DNA of 38,927 nt from positions 1 to 38,927 of the forward strand of contig BEIA01000009.1 in NCBI GenBank assembly GCA_002898715.1, written 5' to 3'. The notes below the pieces were generated by a model. That model was not told where the DNA came from. It saw only the letters and a program-made list of their open reading frames with translations, and ran no database searches. Position numbers and translations under genes: made by a program. Each line of letters opens with the position of its first letter. The first letter of the stretch is position 1. Source of the DNA: a bacterium HR24. Lineage in GTDB: Bacteria > Chloroflexota > Dehalococcoidia > SM23-28-2 > HRBIN24. This document shows positions 9,782 through 16,345 of this stretch, one piece after another.

Positions 9782-9858
9782 CGGCCCCACCTCGGCAAGC
9801 ATATGCTAGTCGCCAGGACCAGGCCCGTCCAGCCGACGGCATACTTGACTTTGTTCAT
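9778..9858 (-). CDS. Small 26-residue hydrophobic peptide upstream of plsX
   Basis: The ATG at 9858 is preceded by TTGGAG with a 7-base gap, a good ribosome site. The 26 codons start Met-Asn-Lys-Val-Lys, run through the hydrophobic segment YAVGWTGLVLATSICL and end Pro-Arg-Trp-Gly-Arg. The stop TGA at 9780-9778 overlaps a GTG start of plsX as GTGA. It looks like a single-span membrane peptide or a coupling leader peptide that delivers ribosomes to plsX. I recognise no family. It overlaps the longer ATG-start version of plsX, so only one of the two arrangements is likely. Confidence 0.4.
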   Translation of the reverse strand: MNKVKYAVGWTGLVLATSICLPRWGR

Positions 9859-9880
9859 AGGATAACTCCAAAATAGGAGC

Positions 9881-9900
9881 ATCCCCGGCTGCCCGGGGAT
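9881..9900. promoter_or_regulatory. Palindrome between plsX and the SBP gene (operator or RNA hairpin)
   Basis: ATCCCCGG (9881-9888), CTGC, CCGGGGAT (9893-9900) forms a perfect 8-bp inverted repeat in the divergent intergenic region. There is no T-tract on either side, so it is not a terminator. It sits about 25 bases before the SBP start and upstream of the plsX leader, where a shared regulator or a 5'-UTR hairpin would act. TTGACT (9845-9850) and CAAAAT (9869-9874), 18 bases apart, are a weak candidate promoter for the plus strand. Confidence 0.4.
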
Positions 9901-9924
9901 ATGGTTGCAGGAGGTGATAGACCC

Positions 9925-11310
9925 ATGGCCTTGTTCCGTCCCGACCCCACTTTCTACCCGTCGCCGCGGCTGGCCATGCAGGCCCCGCCCGAGTCCCTGG
10001 CCTACGTGGCCTTGCTCAAGGTAGGCAACGGCCGTCCCGACGCCCTGGCCGTGGTGGACGTGGACCCCAGGTCGTCCACCTATGGCCAGGTCGTTGACCG
10101 GCTGGACCTGCCCAACGTGGGCGACGAGCTGCACCACTTCGGCTGGAACGCCTGCTCCTCTGCCCTTTGCCCGCACATGCCCCATCCCCACCTGGAGCGG
10201 CGCTACCTGCTGGTGCCGGGCCTGCGCTCCTCCCGCATCTATGTGGTGGACACGCGGCCCGACCCCGCTAGGCCGCGCATCGTCAAGGCCATCGAGCCCG
10301 AGGAAGTGAAAGGGCGCGCCGGTTACTCGCGCCTGCACACCGTCCACTGCGGCCTGGACGGCATCTACATCTCGGCCCTGGGGGGCGCCGATGGCGACGG
10401 GCCCGGCGGCATCATGGTGCTGGACCACGACACCTTCGAGGTGCTGGGCCGGTGGGAGATCGATCGCGGCGACCAGTACCTGGCCTACGATTTCTGGTGG
10501 CACCTGGCCCACGACGTGGTGGTCACCAGCGAGTGGGCCACCCCCGACCTGTTCGAGCATGGCCTGCGCCTGGAGGACCTGGTGGGACGTCGCTTCGGCC
10601 ACCGCCTCCACTTCTGGGACGCGCGCCGACGCAAGAAGGTAGCCACCGTCGACTTCGGCGACGAGCACCAGATGGTGCTGGAGCTCCGGCCGGCCCACGA
10701 CCCCACCAAGACCTACGGCTTCGTCAACGTGGTAGTCAACGTCAACGACCTGTCCAGCTCCATCTGGGTGTGGCACCGCAGCAACGGCTCCTGGGACGCC
10801 AGGAAGGTCATCGACATCCCGGCCCAGCCAGCCGACAAGGACAAGCTGCCGCCGGCCCTCCAGGACGTGGGCGCGGTGCCGCCCCTGGTCACCGACATCA
10901 ACCTGTCCCTGGACGACCGCTTCCTGTACGTCTCCTGCTGGGGCACCGGCGAGCTGCGCCAGTACGACGTCAGCGACCCCTTCAGCCCCAAGCTGGTCTC
11001 CACCGTGAAGCTGGGCGGCATCGCCGACCCCGGCGCCCACCCCGCCGGCCACGCCCTCACGGGCGGGCCGCAGATGGTGGAGGTCTCCCGCGACGGCCGC
11101 CGCGTCTACGTCACTAACTCCCTCTACAGCTCCTGGGACGGCCAGTTCTACCCGCAGGGCCTCAGAGGGTGGCTGGTGAAGGTAGACGTGGGCGCCGAGG
11201 GGGGCATGGAGGTGGACCGCGACTTCTTCGTTGACTTCGGCGAGGCGCGCGCCCACCAGGTGCGGCTGCTGGGCGGCGACGCGTCGTCCGACTCCTTCTG
11301 CTATCCGTAG
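9925..11310 (+). CDS. Selenium-binding protein 1 family (SBP56 / methanethiol oxidase homologue)
   Basis: A 461-residue beta-propeller protein of the SELENBP1/MtoX family; characterised members oxidise methanethiol to formaldehyde, H2S and H2O2 and bind copper. Family blocks visible: ESLAYVALL near the start, DELHHFGWNACSS with the conserved His-His and Cys, YSRLHTVHCGLDGIYISALGG, AYDFWWHLAHDVVVTSEWATP, GHRLHFWD, VTDINLSLDDRFLYVSCWGTGELRQYDVSDP, LTGGPQMVEVSRDGRRVYVTNSLYSSWD and a C-terminal SSDSFCYP. ATG at 9925 is chosen because AGGAGGTGAT (a full anti-16S match) precedes it by 6 bases. There is no signal peptide, although characterised bacterial MtoX proteins are exported, so a cytoplasmic role is likely here. 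A membrane protein follows after 6 bases. Methanethiol oxidation is plausible but unproven. Confidence 0.88.
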   Translation: MALFRPDPTFYPSPRLAMQAPPESLAYVALLKVGNGRPDALAVVDVDPRSSTYGQVVDRLDLPNVGDELHHFGWNACSSALCPHMPHPHLERRYLLVPGLRSSRIYVVDTRPDPARPRIVKAIEPEEVKGRAGYSRLHTVHCGLDGIYISALGGADGDGPGGIMVLDHDTFEVLGRWEIDRGDQYLAYDFWWHLAHDVVVTSEWATPDLFEHGLRLEDLVGRRFGHRLHFWDARRRKKVATVDFGDEHQMVLELRPAHDPTKTYGFVNVVVNVNDLSSSIWVWHRSNGSWDARKVIDIPAQPADKDKLPPALQDVGAVPPLVTDINLSLDDRFLYVSCWGTGELRQYDVSDPFSPKLVSTVKLGGIADPGAHPAGHALTGGPQMVEVSRDGRRVYVTNSLYSSWDGQFYPQGLRGWLVKVDVGAEGGMEVDRDFFVDFGEARAHQVRLLGGDASSDSFCYP

Positions 11311-11316
11311 CCGCGC

Positions 11317-11976
11317 ATGGGCGTCTGGGAGCTTTCCGCCCTGAGCGGGCTGGCCCTGGCCGGGGTGCTGCATGGCATTAACCCGGCCATGGGCTGGCTC
11401 TTTGCCCTGTTCTTCGGCCTGCACCGCGGCGGCCAGCGGGCCCTGTGGCTGGCCCTGGCCGCCGTGGGGCTGGGGCACCTGTTAGCGCTGGCCCTCTCGC
11501 TGGCGCTGTTGCTGGTGGCCAGCTCCACCGTACCCATCGGCCCCCTGCGCATCGCCGCCGGCGCCGGTGCCCTCGCCCTGGGCCTGGGCAGGCTGCTCTC
11601 GTGGTGGCGACACCCAGGGTGGCGGGGCCTGAACCTGGGCTATGGCGAGCTCGTCCTGTGGGCGGCGGCCATGGGCCTGCTCCACGGGGGCGGACTGGCC
11701 TTCGCACCGCTGGTGCTGGGGGAGGAGAGGGCCAGCCTGCTCGACTTCGGGCACTGGGTGGTGCCCACGGCCGTGCACGGGGCGGCGGCGATGGCCACCA
11801 TGGCCGCCTGCGCCGTGGCCGTGCAGCGCTGGCTGGGGCTGATGGCCCTGCGCCGCTACTGGTTCAACTTCGACCTGGCCTGGGGAGTGGCCCTCATCGT
11901 CATCGGGCTGGCGGTGCTGCTGATGCCCTGGCTCCTGCCGGTGGAAGAGGCAGCCCACCACGCGCCGGGGGTCTGA
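11317..11976 (+). CDS. Six-helix membrane protein with intramembrane histidines, paired with SBP
   Basis: A 219-residue integral membrane protein. Predicted helices lie at about 5-35, 42-68, 72-92, 106-132, 143-168 and 182-206. Histidines occur inside or at the ends of the helices in small-residue contexts: VLHGINPAMGW, LGHLLALAL, LLHGGGL, FGHWV and AVHGAAA. This layout is reminiscent of NicO/LysE-type metal or small-solute transporters, but I do not recognise the exact family. The start six bases after the SBP gene (GCGC then ATG) implies co-transcription. Given that SBP/MtoX proteins are reported metalloenzymes, supply of metal or export of a volatile sulfur product are two reasonable guesses; neither is shown by the sequence. 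Confidence 0.75.
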   Translation: MGVWELSALSGLALAGVLHGINPAMGWLFALFFGLHRGGQRALWLALAAVGLGHLLALALSLALLLVASSTVPIGPLRIAAGAGALALGLGRLLSWWRHPGWRGLNLGYGELVLWAAAMGLLHGGGLAFAPLVLGEERASLLDFGHWVVPTAVHGAAAMATMAACAVAVQRWLGLMALRRYWFNFDLAWGVALIVIGLAVLLMPWLLPVEEAAHHAPGV

Positions 11977-12007
11977 AGGCGGTCTCGGACGTTTGGTCGA
12001 AGGCCCT

Positions 12008-12082
12008 CTAAACAGAAAGGGCGGCCCACCGAGAGCGAACGGAGACTGATGCCACGCGCCGGATACTCCTGTCCTGGCTCAT
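12008..12082 (-). CDS. Tiny 24-residue frame with near-perfect ribosome site
   Basis: ATG at 12082 is preceded by GGGGGTGAT, an eight-of-nine match to the anti-Shine-Dalgarno complement, with a 4-base gap. The peptide begins MSQDRS, contains IRRVASVSVRSRW and ends AALSV before TAG. It is rich in Arg and Ser and has no Cys. The last codons lie inside the 3' arm of the long inverted repeat described at 12010-12276, so translating ribosomes would open that stem, as at an attenuator. No minus-strand gene follows downstream. It may be a real micro-protein, a leader peptide without its target, or chance. Confidence 0.3.
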   Translation of the reverse strand: MSQDRSIRRVASVSVRSRWAALSV

Positions 12083-12276
12083 GGCTATCACCCCCTTCGC
12101 TTCGGCGTTCCGCTGGCTAGGGAGGTCGCCCCGAAGAACCGGTGCCCGGTGGGGACACCGCCCGAGGCCACCGACGGGCCCACGCACAGCCGGAGCTGCG
12201 GGTGGGCCGCCCTCGGCCCCGGGCTCCCGGGCGGGCCCAGACCCACCGGGCCCGCGCCCCTCAGGGGCGGCCTCCA
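12010..12276 (-). ncRNA. Candidate structured RNA in the 411-base gene-poor gap
   Basis: The gap 11977-12387 has no credible long gene. A perfect 13-bp inverted repeat joins 12201-12213 (GGTGGGCCGCCCT) and 12018-12030, closing a 170-base interior. On the minus strand the distal arm is followed by TTTCTGTTT, terminator-like, and the transcript would begin after a TAAAAT box at 12288-12283. Smaller hairpins are visible: CGCCCC-TGA-GGGGCG near the 5' end, and GCAGC-TCCG-GCTGTGC and GGTG-TCCC-CACC inside the closing stem. I looked for signatures of RNase P RNA, tmRNA, SRP RNA and the cobalamin, TPP, SAM, fluoride and Moco riboswitches and found none. The opposite strand lacks the T-tract, so minus is favoured. 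Identity unknown. Confidence 0.35.
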
Positions 12277-12387
12277 CTTATTATTTTACAGCGGCCCTGC
12301 CGTCCTCGAGACGAGGGGGCCACGAGACGCTCGGCATCCGTTGACCGCGCAGGCCGGGCTCTCGCTGGCGGGTGGCAGGTGGCCGCT

Positions 12388-13413
12388 CTACAGTGCCAGC
12401 GGTCGTGGGCGTCGCAGGAGGCGCCAGCGGGTATCGAAGCGCCACAGCCCCGCCTCGCGGGCGCAGGCGAAGGCCTCCGCCATCTCCTCGCTCCGGACGT
12501 GGCGGTTGATCTCGGCGTATTTGGGCTCCGTCTTCGCCTTCCAGGCCGGGTAGTACTGGTCCATGATGTTCACGTAGGTATCGGGAGAAAGCTCGCGGGC
12601 CAGGAAGCGCATGATCTCTCGCGTGTCCTCCAGGAGGCCCGGCATCACCAGGTGGCGCACCAGCACCCCCCGCAGGGCCAGGCCGTTCTCGTCCACCACC
12701 AGCTCCCCCACCTGCTCGTGCATCGCCTTCACCACCTGCCGCGCCACCTCCGGATAGTCCGGGGCCAGCAGGTACTTGCGGGCGTGCTCCCGCTGCCACA
12801 GCTTGAAGTCGGGCATGTAGATGTCCACCACGCCCTCCATCAGGCGGATGGAGTGCAGGGAGTCGTAGGAGCTGGTGTTGTAGACGATGGGAAGGCGCAG
12901 GCCCATCTCGATGGCGTAGGGCAGCGCTTCCAGCACCTGGGGCACCACATGCTCGGGAGTAACGAAGTTGATGTTGTGGCACCCCATCTCCTGCAGGCGG
13001 AGCATGATGCGGGCCAGGTCCCGCGGCGATACCTCCTCCCCCTCGCCGATCTGGCTCACTTCGAAGTTCTGGCAGAATACGCAGCGCAGGTTGCACCAGG
13101 AGAAGAAGATGGTGCCCGAGCCGCGCCAGCCCCGCAGCACGTCCTCCTCGCCGAAGTGGGGAAAGAAGGAGGCGACGCGGGCGTAGCGCCCCACCCTACA
13201 CACCCCGAAGCGGTCGTGGAGTCTATCCACGTGGCAGTCGCGGGGGCAGACGGTGCAGTCGGCCAGGGCAGCCAAGGCCTCCTCCACCTTCTCCTTCAGG
13301 CGCCCCTCCTCGTAAGTCCTCAGGTAGGCAGGGACGAAGTTGCGACGGGGCAACACGAAGCGGCCGTCGCCGTGCACCTCCCTGGGCACATCTGGGGCGA
13401 TTGTCTGGAGCAT
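12388..13413 (-). CDS. Radical SAM protein, PflX type (COG1313-like)
   Basis: A 341-residue radical SAM enzyme. The cluster motif CX3CX2C is SWCNLRCVFC (Cys107, 111, 114). An N-terminal cysteine block, CTVCPRDCHVDRLHDRFGVC, precedes it, as in the PflX group of pyruvate formate-lyase activase-like proteins. Other landmarks are INFVTPEHVVPQVLEAL, YNTSSYDS, VDIYMPDFKLW and LVRHLVMPG. No pyruvate formate-lyase or other glycyl-radical enzyme is visible in the window, so the activase label should not be taken literally; the substrate is unknown. ATG at 13413 lies two bases after the ttuA stop, so it is the last gene of a ttuB-ttuA-rSAM run. Family firm, role open. Confidence 0.88.
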   Translation of the reverse strand: MLQTIAPDVPREVHGDGRFVLPRRNFVPAYLRTYEEGRLKEKVEEALAALADCTVCPRDCHVDRLHDRFGVCRVGRYARVASFFPHFGEEDVLRGWRGSGTIFFSWCNLRCVFCQNFEVSQIGEGEEVSPRDLARIMLRLQEMGCHNINFVTPEHVVPQVLEALPYAIEMGLRLPIVYNTSSYDSLHSIRLMEGVVDIYMPDFKLWQREHARKYLLAPDYPEVARQVVKAMHEQVGELVVDENGLALRGVLVRHLVMPGLLEDTREIMRFLARELSPDTYVNIMDQYYPAWKAKTEPKYAEINRHVRSEEMAEAFACAREAGLWRFDTRWRLLRRPRPLAL

Positions 13414-13415
13414 GG

Positions 13416-14369
13416 CTATCGCTCCTCCTCCCCGTCAGCCGGCGCGTCGCGCCGGAGAGGCTTCAGGGCGGCCACCGCCTCGCGAGCGCGACGCACCAGG
13501 CGGCACTGGGCACACACCTGGGCAGTGGTGGGCTCGCCGCACTCGGCGCAGGGCCGCAGGGGCGGCGGCTCGTAGATGCCGAAGAACTGGCGCCCCTTCT
13601 CCAGGAAGCCGAACAGAAGCGACTGCTTGCTGCCCGGCGACTGCCTCTCGATGAGGTTCAGGGCCTCCTTGTACAGAAGCTCCTTGGCCCCCACGGCGTG
13701 GGGGCATTCGTCTACGACGTAGTCGATGCGGCGCAGGACGGCATAGGCGGCAGTCTCCCGCTCGCCCAGACGGTAAAGGGGCTTGATGCGCTTCACCAGG
13801 CCGTCGCGGGCGGGGAGGACCGGCGCCTGCCGAGCCAGGTAGTCCACGTTCCAGTGCAGCAGATTGCCGAGGAGGGCTGCCGCTTCGTCGTCCAGATTGT
13901 GGCCAGTGGCCAGCACGTCGTAGCCGAGCTGGCGGGCGGTGCGGTTGAAGGTGTAGCGCTTGGTGGTGCCGCAGACGGCACAGGTGGCGCGGCGGTTGGC
14001 CCGGGCCAGTTGCGGCACGGGCAGGCCGTACCGCTCCTCGACGGCGACCACGTGGAGGGTAGCGCCGTGCTCCTGGGCGAAGCGCTGGCAGGCCTCCAGC
14101 GACCGGCACGAATAGTCGCCGATGCCCAGGTCGAGGTAGAGGCCGTCGGCCTGGTAGCCCAGGTCGAGCAGCACGTCCCACAGGGCCAGGGAGTCCTTCC
14201 CGCCCGAGACGGCGACCAGCACCCGCTGGCCCGGTGCGAGCATGTCCCACTCGCGGATGGCCCGCCGCACCTGGCTCCGGAAGTGCTCGAAGAAGTGGTC
14301 GCGGCAGAAGGCGGAGTGGTGACGGGGGATGTCTATGACCGCCTGGCCACGGCAGACGGTGCAGCGCAC
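13416..14369 (-). CDS. ttuA: tRNA-5-methyluridine(54) 2-sulfurtransferase TtuA
   Basis: Activates C2 of m5U54 in tRNA with ATP and replaces the oxygen with sulfur, making s2T54. It has 317 residues. An N-terminal zinc finger uses Cys3, Cys6, Cys22 and His25. The PP-loop is SGGKDS (55-60). Cys130 and Cys133 (TCAVC) plus Cys222 (DECPH) coincide in position and number with the three [4Fe-4S] ligands reported for Thermus TtuA. A C-terminal zinc ribbon (CAECGEPTTAQVCAQC) completes the family layout. GTG start at 14369, 12 bases after the ttuB stop. The archaeal/eukaryotic Ncs6 cytosolic thiolases are relatives, but the adjacent TtuB-like carrier supports TtuA. This points to a thermophilic host. 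Confidence 0.92.
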   Translation of the reverse strand: MRCTVCRGQAVIDIPRHHSAFCRDHFFEHFRSQVRRAIREWDMLAPGQRVLVAVSGGKDSLALWDVLLDLGYQADGLYLDLGIGDYSCRSLEACQRFAQEHGATLHVVAVEERYGLPVPQLARANRRATCAVCGTTKRYTFNRTARQLGYDVLATGHNLDDEAAALLGNLLHWNVDYLARQAPVLPARDGLVKRIKPLYRLGERETAAYAVLRRIDYVVDECPHAVGAKELLYKEALNLIERQSPGSKQSLLFGFLEKGRQFFGIYEPPPLRPCAECGEPTTAQVCAQCRLVRRAREAVAALKPLRRDAPADGEEER

Positions 14370-14381
14370 GTTCGCTCCTCC

Positions 14382-14579
14382 CTAGCCGCCCGAGACCACG
14401 GGGCGCACCTCCACCTCGTCCTCGGCCCCGAGAACCACGTCCGGCGTAAGCAGTTCGTCGCCGCGGATGACCAGGACCGTGCCCGGGTCTATGCCCAGCT
14501 CCGCCAGCACCTGGGCGACGGTGCGCCGTCCTGCCAACTCCAGCGTCTCTCGCCTGGGGCCACGGAGATGGACGCGCAC
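14382..14579 (-). CDS. ttuB: Ubiquitin-like sulfur carrier TtuB (ThiS/MoaD family)
   Basis: A 65-residue beta-grasp protein ending in the Gly-Gly (VVSGG) that is adenylated and thiocarboxylated in ThiS, MoaD and TtuB proteins. The core reads RETLELAGRRTVAQVLAELG, then TVLVIRGDELLTPDVVL and EDEVEVRPVVSGG. The length equals that of Thermus TtuB as I recall it. GTG at 14579 is chosen because it begins at the first beta strand and follows GTGAGGG; two further GTG codons in frame upstream cannot be excluded. Sited between the acetolactate synthase-like gene and ttuA. ThiS or MoaD are alternatives by sequence alone; adjacency to ttuA decides. Its activating E1-like enzyme is not in the window. Confidence 0.88.
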   Translation of the reverse strand: MRVHLRGPRRETLELAGRRTVAQVLAELGIDPGTVLVIRGDELLTPDVVLGAEDEVEVRPVVSGG

Positions 14580-14620
14580 TGCCCTCACCCGCTTAAAGGA
14601 TAACACGCTGCCCGCCGGGC

Positions 14621-16306
14621 TCAGCCGCCCCTGGGCCGGAGGCACGTCTCGGGAAAGGGGCAGGGGAGGGAGCGCAGGCGCTCGTTCAGGCGTGGGTTCT
14701 CGTCCGCATCCACCGGCACCGCTACCACCGCCGGCCGGCCCTGGTGGAAGGCCTCCTCCAGAACGGCGGCCAGGTCGTCGTCGGGGCCTATCTGGTAGCC
14801 GGCGGCCCCGAAGGACCGGGCCAGGGCAGCGAAGTCCGGGTTGCCGAAGTCCACACCGAAGGGCACCTTGCCCTCCAGTTGCTGCTTCCAGCGGATCATG
14901 CCATAGGAGTTGTCCTGCCAGACCAGCACCACCACCCCCAGGCCCAGGCGTATGGCCGTCTCCAGCTCGGCGCAGGACATCAGGAAGCCGCCGTCGCCTG
15001 CGCAGACCAGCACGCGGCGGTTGGGGTAGACCAGCTTGGCGGCCATGCCCGCCGGCAGTCCGAAGCCCATGGCCGAGTAGCCATTGGAGATGAGTACCGT
15101 GTTGGGCAGGAAGGCGGGATAGTAGCGGCCGAGCCAGAGCTTGTGGGCGCCCACATCGCTGACTAAGATGTCTTCCTCGCCCAGCACCTGCCGGGCCACC
15201 TGCACCAGGCGCATAGGGTGGACGGGCGTCCCGTCTTCCACGGGCGCCGCCCGGCGCTCCTGGGACACCAACGAGGCCAGCTCCGCCAGCTTGGCCTTGG
15301 CCCTTTCCGAGGGCTGGTAGCGGAGCACCGAGCCCAGCATCTCCAGGCTCTCCCGGATGTCGGCCACCACCTCCACCTCGGGCCGGTAGAAGCGGTCCAC
15401 CTCCGAGGGCGTGTAGTCGATGTGGACGATGCGCTTGTCGCAGCGTGGGTTCCAGCGCTCCGGGTGGTACTCCACCTGGTCGTAGCCCACGCAGATGACA
15501 GTGTCGGCCCCGCACAGGCCGCTGGCGCACAGGTCGGCGTTGCCGGGCAGGCCTACCGGCATCAGCGACAGGGGCTCGTAATCGGACACGGCCCCCTTGC
15601 CCATGAAAGTGTGGGTGACGGGGATGCCGAAGCGGGCGGCGAAGCGTCGCAGCTCCATGGCCGCCTCCGGACGCCGCACGGCGCTCGAGCCGGCCAGGAT
15701 GACCGGGAAGCGGGCGCGAGCGATGACATCGGCGGCGTGCTGCAGGGCCGTGCGGTCGGGCGAGGGCCGCCGCGCCCGGCGGGGCGAGAGGGGATGCAGG
15801 CCGTCGTCCACCTCCGCCTCCTGTACGTCGGTGGTCAGCTCAATGTGGGTGGCTCCCGGCTTCTCCTGCTCCGCCACCCGGAAGGCCTTGCGAACCACCT
15901 CGGGTATGGTCTCGGGCCGGTGGACGCGGATGTTCCACTGCGTCACCGCCTCGAAGATCTTCACCACGTCCACGAACTGGTGGCTCTCCTTGTGCAGCCG
16001 CTCCAGCCCCGTCTGGCCGGTGATGGCCACCAGTGGGGCGAAATCGAGCTGGGCATCGGCGATGCCCGTGGTCAGGTTGGTGGCCCCGGGGCCCAAGGTG
16101 GCCAGGCACACCCCCGCTCGTCCCGTCAGGCGGCCGTAGGCGTCGGCCATAAAGGCCGCCCCCTGCTCGTGCCGGGTGACGATGAAGCGGATGGACGAGC
16201 GGGAGAGGGCATCCATGATGTCCAGCACCTCTTCCCCCGGCACGCCGAACACGTACTGGACGCCCTCGTTCTCCAGGCAGCGCACCAGCAGTTCGGCCGC
16301 TTTCAT
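14621..16306 (-). CDS. Thiamine-diphosphate enzyme, acetolactate synthase-like large subunit
   Basis: A 561-residue ThDP-dependent enzyme of the acetolactate synthase/pyruvate oxidase superfamily. The N-terminal domain has YVFGVPGEEVLDIMDAL, the catalytic Glu region TRHEQGAAFMADAYGRLTG and LGPGATNLTTGIADA. HKESHQFVDVVKIFEAVTQWN resembles catabolic AlsS-type enzymes. The C-terminal ThDP motif is CAGDGGFLMSCAELETA ... WQDNSYGMIRW. ATG at 16306 is chosen for the GGGGAGGTGA just upstream; GTG at 16345, adjacent to the aldehyde dehydrogenase stop, is an alternative. No IlvN regulatory subunit lies next to it, which together with the AlsS-like block favours a catabolic or solo enzyme over branched-chain synthesis. 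It follows the aldehyde dehydrogenase in one operon. Confidence 0.87.
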   Translation of the reverse strand: MKAAELLVRCLENEGVQYVFGVPGEEVLDIMDALSRSSIRFIVTRHEQGAAFMADAYGRLTGRAGVCLATLGPGATNLTTGIADAQLDFAPLVAITGQTGLERLHKESHQFVDVVKIFEAVTQWNIRVHRPETIPEVVRKAFRVAEQEKPGATHIELTTDVQEAEVDDGLHPLSPRRARRPSPDRTALQHAADVIARARFPVILAGSSAVRRPEAAMELRRFAARFGIPVTHTFMGKGAVSDYEPLSLMPVGLPGNADLCASGLCGADTVICVGYDQVEYHPERWNPRCDKRIVHIDYTPSEVDRFYRPEVEVVADIRESLEMLGSVLRYQPSERAKAKLAELASLVSQERRAAPVEDGTPVHPMRLVQVARQVLGEEDILVSDVGAHKLWLGRYYPAFLPNTVLISNGYSAMGFGLPAGMAAKLVYPNRRVLVCAGDGGFLMSCAELETAIRLGLGVVVLVWQDNSYGMIRWKQQLEGKVPFGVDFGNPDFAALARSFGAAGYQIGPDDDLAAVLEEAFHQGRPAVVAVPVDADENPRLNERLRSLPCPFPETCLRPRGG

Positions 16307-16345
16307 CTTCACCTCCCCTGGGGTGGCGGGCCGATCCCCGATCAC

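Noticed and set aside
9778-11478. A 566-codon open frame antisense to the SBP gene
   Set aside because: It is a high-GC shadow: low-complexity, His/Val/Gly-rich translation with no family pattern. Only its last 26 codons (9778-9858), outside the SBP gene, have a ribosome site and are listed separately.
12003-12288. RNase P RNA, tmRNA, SRP RNA or a known riboswitch in the 411-base gap
   Set aside because: I looked for the conserved cores of these RNAs on both strands and found none, so it is left as an unassigned structured RNA.
12142-13575. A 477-codon plus-strand frame across the RNA candidate and the radical SAM gene
   Set aside because: Antisense to a real gene for most of its length and without family similarity; the part in the gap is covered by strong inverted repeats.
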